64,000 nucleotides of DNA from Lysinibacillus louembei (lineage in GTDB: Bacteria; Bacillota; Bacilli; Bacillales_A; Planococcaceae): assembly GCF_033880585.1 (NCBI RefSeq), contig NZ_CP137624.1:1480001-1544000 (forward strand), written 5' to 3'. The number at the start of each line of letters is the position of its first letter. The first letter of the stretch is position 1. The notes under the pieces are model-generated. The model searched no databases. It was not told where the DNA came from and worked only from the letters and a program-made list of their open reading frames with translations. Position numbers and translations under genes: made by a program. Positions 34,159 to 41,254 of this stretch are shown here, one piece after another.

Positions 34159-35430
34159 ATGTATAAATATAGAATTATTGTTGGATTATTTGTGCTAGTT
34201 ATATCTATTTTGGGAGGTAGTTCAATTTCTTTAGCTAATAATGATACACCTAGCATAAACGAACAAATTAAGTTTAGGGAAAGTTTTGGTTTAGACAATA
34301 ATATCGATAAAATTAAATTACTTAATCAAAATGATAAACAAGGTAAAGGGCGTATTTTTGAAGTTCCTCTAACTGAAAAAGAAACAATGGAATTGATGGA
34401 AAGATTTGAAGTTCAAAATAATAATCTGCCGAAGATTAAAAAAATGCTGAATGAAAAGTTTAATCAAGAAAATGTGACGATGTATATTGATCAGTCAAAG
34501 GGTGGGGAAGTAGTTGTAAAGCTAAAGAATTATCATCAAAAATCAGCAAGTACGGAATTATTCAAGGAATTAAAATCAATCAACCTGACTATTCCTTATA
34601 GAATAGAAGAAGCTTTTTATAGTGAAGAAGACTTAAATGCAATATCTGATGCAATTTGGGCTAAGAAAGCAGAGTTGAATTTAGATTTTGATTCTACGAG
34701 GGTCGATGTAGTAAATGAAAAAATTATTATTGGAATTGTTGAATATTCAACAATTAAAGAAGAGGAGTTATTAAAAATATTTAACAATTATCCGATAGAG
34801 GTGGAGCAGATTGAATCTCCAAGGAATTTTAGAGGGCCTTATGGAGGCGAACTAATTGTAACGAGTAGGGGTAATACTTGTTCGACAGGATATTATGCAA
34901 CAAGTGGGAGCAATTATTATTTAGTGACTGCCGGACATTGCAGTATTCTATATGATAAAGTTACCACAAAACAAACTACCTACTATACTGATGTTTATAA
35001 ATATGGAACAACTACTTTAGGTCAGGTTTCTTCAATAAGACATACGGGTTATGTAGATGCGCTTACAATTAAAGTGCCATCTTCTATGGTGAACAGTAAT
35101 ATTTATTTAAATGGAGCTGTTCGAAAAATGACTTCCTCACAAGCAAGAAATGCAGATATTGTAGGACAAGCTGTATGTAAAACAGGAAAAACAACTTTCG
35201 TTACCTGTGGTACACTTATTAGTAAAAATACCAGTTATGAGGTTTGGGGAAATCAATTTATTGGAATGAGGTCTACTAATTTGCATGCGGAACATGGTGA
35301 TAGTGGTGGAACTGTTTATAATAATTTTCAATACTTAGGTATTATAAAAGGAACTCATGGAGGTTATGTCACTTACACACATATTGCTGAGATAAATCGT
35401 GAGTTATCATTAAGTACGTATTTACAATAA
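34159..35430 (+). CDS. Secreted trypsin-like (S1) serine protease with propeptide
   Basis: A 423-residue pre-pro-protease. Signal peptide 1-27, a ~190-residue charged pro-region, then a chymotrypsin-fold domain of about 225-423 with the triad His260 (TAGHC), Asp300 (GYVDAL) and Ser382 (HGDSGG). Spacing and the CSTGYYATSG start resemble the bacterial alpha-lytic/streptogrisin-like group. Two cysteine pairs may form disulphides. GGGGTGG precedes the ATG. Codon use is clearly AT-richer than in the flanking conserved genes, so horizontal acquisition is possible. The target is unknown. Confidence 0.85.
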   Translation: MYKYRIIVGLFVLVISILGGSSISLANNDTPSINEQIKFRESFGLDNNIDKIKLLNQNDKQGKGRIFEVPLTEKETMELMERFEVQNNNLPKIKKMLNEKFNQENVTMYIDQSKGGEVVVKLKNYHQKSASTELFKELKSINLTIPYRIEEAFYSEEDLNAISDAIWAKKAELNLDFDSTRVDVVNEKIIIGIVEYSTIKEEELLKIFNNYPIEVEQIESPRNFRGPYGGELIVTSRGNTCSTGYYATSGSNYYLVTAGHCSILYDKVTTKQTTYYTDVYKYGTTTLGQVSSIRHTGYVDALTIKVPSSMVNSNIYLNGAVRKMTSSQARNADIVGQAVCKTGKTTFVTCGTLISKNTSYEVWGNQFIGMRSTNLHAEHGDSGGTVYNNFQYLGIIKGTHGGYVTYTHIAEINRELSLSTYLQ

Positions 35431-35442
35431 AACGAGAACAGC

Positions 35443-35481
35443 AAGCGATTCGGTACTTTATACATACCGAATCGCTTTTTT
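35443..35481 (+). terminator. Terminator after the protease gene
   Basis: AAGCGATTCGGTA pairs with TACCGAATCGCTT, followed by six T residues. Confidence 0.9.
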
Positions 35482-35594
35482 GAAAACAAAAAACGATTGT
35501 CATTGGAAGTCATTTAGCTACTTCGAACCACCTTTTATATTCAATGTTGCTCGTTTATTTGCACAAATTTATAAAAATAGAGGGATAGTGATAG

Positions 35595-37034
35595 TTACAA
35601 TTCCTTTTCTGCTAAAAAATCCTCTACACGATGAAGGTATTCTTCTCGGTTATAAGAGTGATATAGACGAGCAGCTAGGCGGAGAGGATCACCAAAAAAG
35701 AAGCGCTCATATAATGTTTGTCTTGTGCCGAAGCTACTCATCGCTAAATCCCAAGCTAGCCGGAATTTTTTTACACGCTCTTTCCCATCATCCTGAAATG
35801 ATTGCAAATAATGCTTTAAGTCTCCATTATCTACAGCAAAAGACTTTTCATTTGGAATAGACATGAGCCCGCTTGCTCCAAGTAACTGGATAATTTCTGA
35901 GAATTGTGGATACATTTTAGGGAACACTTGAATGGCTACTTGTAATGTTGGCTGATGTGGTCGAAGGAACCCAAAAATATCCCTATGAGCCTCAGATTCA
36001 GATTTTAACAATAATGCCTTCATCGTTTCTAATGTGACAATGATATCCACTACCTTTTGTTGGATATGTGGGTAATCTCCAATATTTATCGTATTCACAA
36101 TAGATTGTACTACACCTAAAACAAATTCAGTTTTAACGATTTGCCGCGTTAATACTTGATGTAATGTGTATGCTTGAAAGCCACTTACATTCACAAACTG
36201 ATTGGCAACCTCTAAATTCTCATAATAAAAAACACGCTTCCATGGTACAACAACATCATCAAAAACAACAATTGCATCCATTTCCTCAAAGCGGCTGCTT
36301 AATGGATGATCAAATGTGGAAGTACCAGCAACAAACGATTGTCTACAATAAAATTTTAAACCTGCTGTATTGCTTGGGATAGAGAAGCCAAAACTTCTCT
36401 CTATATCGAAGCTGTTTGAGGATAATACTAAAAGTTCATCGGTCATGCCACCCTGTGTAGCAAGAAGTCGCGCACCTCGAATAACAAGCCCTTGACTCGT
36501 TTTTGCTACAATTCTCGCCGCAATCGTTACTTCATCATCTTCGATATAATATAGCTTTCGATTTACTTGTGGCTCAATAAATGTATGTGTCAGTGTTAAA
36601 TCTTGCTCACGTGCCAACTCATAAAACTGTTGCAAATGCTCTGGAAAGCAATTCGGCTTTCCCTGCAAATAATCTGTAGCTGATGCTAAAGCCATCAATA
36701 CGGTGTTCATATAATCTGGGCTTCTTCCCATAAAGCCATGTGTGCATAATGCCCATTCTTTTGCAGCCAGCCTTCTTTTTTGGAGATCTTCGATAGTCAA
36801 TACTTGGCGAAAGGACATCCCAACACGTGTATCACTTGTTGGTGATTGATATGTCATGATGTCGATAACACTTTCCTCATGTTGTTTGTCAAAGAGTTTC
36901 GCCTGACTGTGGATGACACCTTGAAAAGCAGGATGCTCAGACACTCTGCCCTCTACTTTTTTTCCATCAATAACAATAAACGTTTGGAGTGCATCAATTT
37001 GTTCAATATATTGTTTGCCTGTGCGTATTGGCAT
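35595..37034 (-). CDS. 4-hydroxyphenylacetate 3-monooxygenase oxygenase component (HpaB family)
   Basis: A 479-residue FADH2-dependent aromatic hydroxylase of the HpaB/YoaI group. Family features: MTGRSPDYMN-type block (here FMGRSPDYMN), THTFIEPQVNR, a VIRGARLLATQG beta region, and a C-terminal ACAD-like helical domain. It would ortho-hydroxylate 4-hydroxyphenylacetate or another phenol. The gene stands alone: no HpaC flavin reductase is adjacent, so reduced flavin must come from elsewhere. There is only a weak ribosome site (AGTAGG) before the ATG. Substrate range unproven. Confidence 0.8.
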   Translation of the reverse strand: MPIRTGKQYIEQIDALQTFIVIDGKKVEGRVSEHPAFQGVIHSQAKLFDKQHEESVIDIMTYQSPTSDTRVGMSFRQVLTIEDLQKRRLAAKEWALCTHGFMGRSPDYMNTVLMALASATDYLQGKPNCFPEHLQQFYELAREQDLTLTHTFIEPQVNRKLYYIEDDEVTIAARIVAKTSQGLVIRGARLLATQGGMTDELLVLSSNSFDIERSFGFSIPSNTAGLKFYCRQSFVAGTSTFDHPLSSRFEEMDAIVVFDDVVVPWKRVFYYENLEVANQFVNVSGFQAYTLHQVLTRQIVKTEFVLGVVQSIVNTINIGDYPHIQQKVVDIIVTLETMKALLLKSESEAHRDIFGFLRPHQPTLQVAIQVFPKMYPQFSEIIQLLGASGLMSIPNEKSFAVDNGDLKHYLQSFQDDGKERVKKFRLAWDLAMSSFGTRQTLYERFFFGDPLRLAARLYHSYNREEYLHRVEDFLAEKEL

Positions 37035-37092
37035 GTTTTCACTCCTACCTACTTTTGTTTAGAGTATGAGGAGAACGTTGAGATGGTGCGCA

Positions 37093-37935
37093 TTAAAAAT
37101 CGAAATTATCTGGATCTGGCCCAACGCGGTAATTTTCATTTAATGCATCGATTTGTTCCATATCTTCTCGTGCTAGCTCGAAATCAAAAATAGCAGCATT
37201 GGCAATAATACGATGTTCTTTTGTTGATTTTGGAATTGTGACAACTTCATTTTGCAAGTCCCAGCGCAAAATAATTTGTGCTATAGATTTATCATATTTA
37301 TTCGCAATTTCCTGTAATATGTCGTTATCTAATAGTTGACCTTGCATAAGTGGTGACCATGCCTCCATTTGGATACCCTGCTCTTTACAAAACATTTGTA
37401 ATTCTTTTTGCGTTAATCGGGGATGATATTCCACTTGGTTAATCATCGGTTTAATTTCTGCCTCTTTAATCACATCTTGCAAATGATGAATTTGGAAATT
37501 ACTTACGCCAATTGCACGTACACGATTCTCCTTGTAAAGTGTTTCTAACGCTCGCCACGTTTCTTTATATTTACCTTCTACAGGCCAGTGAACAAGGTAT
37601 AAATCTAAATAATCTAATCCTAATTTATTCAAGCTTTCTTCATAAGCAGCAAGTGTTGTTTCATAGCCTTGGTCAGCATTCCACACCTTTGAAGTAACAA
37701 ATAAATCTTCTCTCGTAATACCAGCTTCTTTTATACCTGCAAGGATACCTTCGCCTACAGCCTTTTCGTTTTCATAAATTGCAGCTGTATCGATGCTACG
37801 ATAGCCTGCTTTAATTGCAGCCTTGACAGCTTCCACTAGCTCTGGCCCGTCCTCTACTTTAAAAACACCTAAACCAAACCAAGGCATTTCTACACCGTTA
37901 TGCAATACTGTTGTACTTTGTAAATTTTTCATCAT
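37093..37935 (-). CDS. yvgN: Aldo-keto reductase, glyoxal/methylglyoxal reductase (YvgN-like)
   Basis: A 280-residue AKR with the tetrad Asp and Tyr in DTAAIY, Lys in VTSKVW and His in LVHWP. Long identities with B. subtilis YvgN (LHNGVEMPWFGLGVFKVE, GVSNFQIHHL, EAWSPLMQGQLLDN, VVTIPKSTKEHRI) make the assignment firm. YvgN reduces glyoxal and methylglyoxal with NADPH. The ATG at 37935 overlaps the stop of the upstream MFS gene (ATGATG) and AAAGGAGA lies inside that gene, so the longer in-frame reading is rejected. Confidence 0.9.
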   Translation of the reverse strand: MMKNLQSTTVLHNGVEMPWFGLGVFKVEDGPELVEAVKAAIKAGYRSIDTAAIYENEKAVGEGILAGIKEAGITREDLFVTSKVWNADQGYETTLAAYEESLNKLGLDYLDLYLVHWPVEGKYKETWRALETLYKENRVRAIGVSNFQIHHLQDVIKEAEIKPMINQVEYHPRLTQKELQMFCKEQGIQMEAWSPLMQGQLLDNDILQEIANKYDKSIAQIILRWDLQNEVVTIPKSTKEHRIIANAAIFDFELAREDMEQIDALNENYRVGPDPDNFDF

Positions 37936-39155
37936 AATATTTTCTCCTTTTGATCTTTTTCTTCTAGTTTGATGCTCCAAGCTGTTAAAATAACTGCACC
38001 TACTACCATGATGCCACCTACCCAAGTAGTATGAATTAAACCGAATGAGTTTGTCACAACACCACCTAAATAAGCACCTAGCGCAATACCTGCATTAAAG
38101 GCAGCGATATTAATGGCAGATGCAACATCAACAGCGCTCGGCACAAAACGCTCTGCTAATATAACAACATATACTTGTAGTCCAGGCACATTCATAAATG
38201 CAAATAAGCCCATCAAAATAATTGTAATAAGCCCTGCTATAGAAAATGGTGCTGTAAACGCTAGCACGAATAACACAATTGCCTGTATTGCAAACATAAA
38301 AAATAACGCTCGAATTGGATTGTGATTTGATAATTTCCCACCAACCATATTTCCAATAGCAATGGCAATTCCATATACTAGCAAAATAATTGTCACAGCA
38401 TTTGCACTAAACCCTGTTACCTCCTGTAATAAGGGTGATAAATACGTAAAAATAACAAATGTACCACCATAGCCTAACGCAGTAATGAGGAAAACAAGCA
38501 GCAGACGCCTATTTGTTATTAATTTCAGTTGACTGCGAAATGCTACAGGTGCACCTTTTTTCAAATTGGATGGAATTAGCATGCTGTTGGCGATTAAAGC
38601 AACAATGCCAATTAGTACAATAAGGATAAAGGATGCACGCCAGCCAAATTGCTGACCGATAAATGTCCCAATTGGAACGCCTGTAATAGTAGCTACTGTT
38701 AAGCCAGTAAACATAGTAGCTATGGCACTAGCACGTTTATTTTCTGGCACGAGCGCAGCAGCAATTGTTGAACCGATTGACATAAAAACACCATGTGCAA
38801 ATGCAGCTACAACCCTAGCAATAAGCAATACAGCGAAGCTTGTTGCCATTGCTGCAATTCCATTACCTATAATAAAGATAATCATAATCCACATTAATAG
38901 TGTTTTGCGTGACATACTAGCTGTTAACGATGTAAGAATTGGAGCTCCAAAAGCTACTCCAAGTGCATATAAAGATACTGTTAAACCAGCTGTTGTCACA
39001 GAAACATGTAAATCCTCCGCAATAGATGGCAATAAACCGACACTAATAAATTCAGTTGTGCCAATTCCAAACGCACTAATAGCTAGTGCTAGTAATGCAA
39101 AAACACTTCGATGATTTGTTTGCACATCTAAGGAGGATACCGTATTTGTATTCAA
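37932..39155 (-). CDS. MFS efflux transporter (AraJ/DHA1-like)
   Basis: A 407-residue 12-helix major facilitator. The first helix FGIGTTEFISVGLLPSIAEDL and the loop 2-3 motif with GAPILTSLTASMSRKTLL are typical of the AraJ/YdhP/PbuE group of drug or sugar efflux proteins. AGGAGG lies before the ATG. It is the first gene of a two-gene operon with the aldo-keto reductase, divergent from an HxlR regulator that shares operator sites with it. Export of a toxic aldehyde- or quinone-related compound is a reasonable inference. Confidence 0.8.
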   Translation of the reverse strand: MNTNTVSSLDVQTNHRSVFALLALAISAFGIGTTEFISVGLLPSIAEDLHVSVTTAGLTVSLYALGVAFGAPILTSLTASMSRKTLLMWIMIIFIIGNGIAAMATSFAVLLIARVVAAFAHGVFMSIGSTIAAALVPENKRASAIATMFTGLTVATITGVPIGTFIGQQFGWRASFILIVLIGIVALIANSMLIPSNLKKGAPVAFRSQLKLITNRRLLLVFLITALGYGGTFVIFTYLSPLLQEVTGFSANAVTIILLVYGIAIAIGNMVGGKLSNHNPIRALFFMFAIQAIVLFVLAFTAPFSIAGLITIILMGLFAFMNVPGLQVYVVILAERFVPSAVDVASAINIAAFNAGIALGAYLGGVVTNSFGLIHTTWVGGIMVVGAVILTAWSIKLEEKDQKEKIL

Positions 39156-39189
39156 TTGACTCCCTCCTATTTATTAAAGACTGTACATG

Positions 39190-39313
39190 CTAAAAAGTAA
39201 TATAGGCACTTTTTAGTATCGTACTATATGTTTTCTGCTTGCATATGCTATTATGAAACAGACGATAAATAAAAGTAAGTACGCACTTTAAAGTGTTATA
39301 GGCACTAAAAAGT
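39190..39313. promoter_or_regulatory. HxlR-type operators between MFS and hxlR genes
   Basis: CTAAAAAGT (39190-39198) and ACTTTTTAG (39208-39216) form an inverted repeat near the MFS gene. TATAGGCACT recurs at 39201-39210 and 39297-39306, and CTAAAAAGT again at 39305-39313 just before hxlR. These paired sites fit autoregulation and divergent control by the HxlR dimer. Confidence 0.6.
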
Positions 39314-39343
39314 AACATTTAAATAAATTCGGAGGTTATCGCT

Positions 39344-39688
39344 ATGAAGCAATATCATATTCCAGTGGAAGCAACGTTAGATGTAATCGGAGGGAAATGG
39401 AAGGTAGTTATTCTTTGTCATTTAAAAAAGGGCACAAAAAGAACGAGCGAATTAAAACGTTTAATGCCCAATATTACACAAAAAATGCTGACACAGCAAT
39501 TAAGAGAGCTGGAGGATGATGGGATTATTCAAAGAAAAGTATACAATCAAGTACCGCCAAAAGTAGAATATTCCTTAACAGACTATGGTTCATCCTTAAA
39601 TACGATATTGGATGATCTTTGTACATGGGGAGAGTGCCATCTCGAAAAAAATAATAGCACCTCTATGTTGATTACAATAGAAGACTAA
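39344..39688 (+). CDS. HxlR-family transcriptional regulator
   Basis: A 114-residue winged-helix protein. IPVEATLDVIGGKWKVVIL and the recognition helix ITQKMLTQQLRELEDDGII are diagnostic of HxlR/MarR-like HxlR proteins, many of which sense aldehydes or quinones. There is only one cysteine pair (Cys in VILCHL and in CTWGEC) that could act as redox sensor. GGAGG precedes the ATG. It is divergent from the MFS-yvgN operon and very probably controls it. Confidence 0.9.
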   Translation: MKQYHIPVEATLDVIGGKWKVVILCHLKKGTKRTSELKRLMPNITQKMLTQQLRELEDDGIIQRKVYNQVPPKVEYSLTDYGSSLNTILDDLCTWGECHLEKNNSTSMLITIED

Positions 39689-39704
39689 TGCTTTGAATAG
39701 AAAT

Positions 39705-39747
39705 AAAGCGCATGAAATGATTTGAGGGCATTTCATGCGCTTTTTTT
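39705..39747. terminator. Bidirectional terminator (GCGCATGAAAT type)
   Basis: The stem AAAGCGCATGAAAT/ATTTCATGCGCTTT is identical to that at 23688-23724 with a different loop, then T7. It serves hxlR and the convergent unknown gene. Confidence 0.9.
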
Positions 39748-39751
39748 ATGT

Positions 39752-40222
39752 CTATTCGGGCCAAACTTTGATTTTAATATCGTAGGCTTTCAAAATCTCA
39801 TGGCTATTTGCATCTAAAACATCGATTTCCATCGCAATTGTATGTTTAAAAAACATATAATGTACATGTTCAGTAAAGAAAAATGATTTAAATGATGTAG
39901 GAATAAGAATGGGGGGATGCTCTGATAAATCAAATTCTTTATCATCAATCCACCACTTACCAAAACGAATACAAATATTATTTTTCATCTTATTTTGCAC
40001 TTCAAACTCTATATACATATTATCTTCTACTTCTAAAAAGTAAATTTGATCAATTTTTAAAGAGAGGTCTATATGTTGTACTAAATCGAACTGCATTTTA
40101 GCAGGAGGACCTTCAGGTGGAAAAAACTCTTCCCAATCCTCAGCCGTCCATTCATCCATTTTCATCGTGTCCAATTTCTTTTTCCAAACTGTCTGATCAA
40201 TAAGAATTTTTTCTCGTTGCAT
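39752..40222 (-). CDS. Unknown protein, tandem paralogue B
   Basis: A 156-residue protein that I do not recognise. It is highly similar over its whole length to the product of the next upstream gene (40281-40751): both start M.REKI.ID, share KKLDT.KMDEWT, a FEVQN/FEAQN segment, IRFGKWW.D..EFDLS, LIPT, and end SYDIK-KV-P. No signal peptide, transmembrane helix or cysteine motif is visible; acidic and aromatic residues dominate, suggesting a soluble beta-sandwich protein. A promoterless 58-bp gap links it to its paralogue. Confidence 0.6.
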   Translation of the reverse strand: MQREKILIDQTVWKKKLDTMKMDEWTAEDWEEFFPPEGPPAKMQFDLVQHIDLSLKIDQIYFLEVEDNMYIEFEVQNKMKNNICIRFGKWWIDDKEFDLSEHPPILIPTSFKSFFFTEHVHYMFFKHTIAMEIDVLDANSHEILKAYDIKIKVWPE

Positions 40223-40280
40223 GATGTCACCTCTTTAGAAAATATTTGGGTACAAATAACTGGTGATTTAAGATGTGTAT

Positions 40281-40751
40281 TTAACTAGGGTATACTTTGA
40301 CTTTAATATCGTACGATTTTAAAATCTTAAAACTGTCAGCATCTAAAAGATCAATTTCCATTGCAAAGCCACTTTCCATAAACATAAAGTGTACAGATTC
40401 AGAAAAGGCGACGGCTTCAAGTTTTGTTGGAATCAATGTTGGAGTACGTTGTGATAAGTCAAACTCTTGATTATCCATCCACCACTTGCCGAAGCGAATG
40501 AGCATATCATTTTGCAGCCTATTTTGTGCTTCGAACTCTATATATGTATTTTTTTCTGTTTCATGGATATAAACAAGTGTGACTTTCAAATAAAAGTTTT
40601 TGTGCTGAATTAAATCAACTTGTATTCCTGTATATTCACTTTCATCTGGAAAAAATTCTTGCAATTCTTCAGAGGTCCATTCATCCATTTTACTTGTATC
40701 TAGTTTTTTCTTTCCATTTGTCATATCGATAAAGATTTTTTCTCGTTCCAT
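40281..40751 (-). CDS. Unknown protein, tandem paralogue A
   Basis: A 156-residue unrecognised protein, same length as its tandem copy downstream. The start is ATG 40751, 8 nt after GGAGTCG; an in-frame ATG at 40829 would place translation inside the first cad operator and adds a hydrophobic stretch not shared by the paralogue, so it is rejected. The gene begins 77 bp from the CadC-type operator at 40828-40848, so its transcription may be under CadC control. The function is not known. Confidence 0.6.
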   Translation of the reverse strand: MEREKIFIDMTNGKKKLDTSKMDEWTSEELQEFFPDESEYTGIQVDLIQHKNFYLKVTLVYIHETEKNTYIEFEAQNRLQNDMLIRFGKWWMDNQEFDLSQRTPTLIPTKLEAVAFSESVHFMFMESGFAMEIDLLDADSFKILKSYDIKVKVYPS

Positions 40752-40827
40752 TATATCGACTCCAATTTCTCCAATATTAATTAAAGCATATGGAAAGTAA
40801 TTAGCAAAATCAAATAAAAACCCAAAC

Positions 40828-40893
40828 ATTCAAACAAACATTTGAACGTTACTTGCATATACTGTATACTACAATCAAATGAACATTTGAATG
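40828..40893 (+). promoter_or_regulatory. Double CadC operator and promoter of cadCA
   Basis: Two imperfect palindromes, ATTCAAACAAACATTTGAA (from 40828) and ATCAAATGAACATTTGAATG (40874-40893), resemble the CadC operator of plasmid pI258. Between them are TTGAAC (40842-40847), 17 bp, and TATACT (40865-40870). Repressor bound at both would cover the -35 and the transcription start and is relieved by Cd, Pb or Zn. Confidence 0.8.
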
Positions 40894-40906
40894 AGGTGGC
40901 AATGTG

Positions 40907-41254
40907 ATGAAGGATGTTTGCGAGGTAACGAAAATTAATGAAGAAACGGTGGCACGTGTGCAAGGGCAGTTGCCAGAGCTAGGGCATGTTGCGAAGTTTT
41001 TAAAGGCTTTAGCGGATGAAACGCGCTTGAAAATCGCCTATGCGTTAACGATTGAAAAAGCTTTATGTGTATGTGATGTTGCAGCAATCATTGGTTCCTC
41101 TGTCGCAACAGCTTCACATCATTTACGCTATTTAAAAGAAAATCGCTTGGCAAAATCTCATCGTGAAGGAAAGCTCGTTTACTATTCCTTAGCGGATGAG
41201 CATGTGTATCAAATTGTGAAAATTGCCTATGAGCATGCGGAGGAGGACAATTAA
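40907..41254 (+). CDS. cadC: ArsR-family metal-sensing repressor CadC
   Basis: A 115-residue winged-helix repressor. The alpha-3N metal site is represented by Cys5 and the pair Cys54/Cys56 in LCVCDVA, as in CadC of Staphylococcus; the recognition helix is SSVATASHHLRYL, and a second potential Zn site (Asp/His in DEHVYQ..EH) lies in alpha-5. ATG 40907 is 7 nt after GAGGTGG; the GTG at 40904 is less well spaced. cadA starts at the base after its stop. Confidence 0.9.
   Translation: MKDVCEVTKINEETVARVQGQLPELGHVAKFLKALADETRLKIAYALTIEKALCVCDVAAIIGSSVATASHHLRYLKENRLAKSHREGKLVYYSLADEHVYQIVKIAYEHAEEDN

Noticed and set aside
35480-35860. A plus-strand open frame of 126 codons overlapping the hpaB-type gene
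   Set aside because: It lies over the terminator and antisense to a well-conserved gene, has no ribosome site and no recognisable protein features.
39752-40751. The tandem paralogues as a toxin-immunity or defence cassette
   Set aside because: Duplicated small acidic proteins recall immunity genes, but no toxin, secretion or nuclease domain is nearby, so nothing supports this beyond resemblance.
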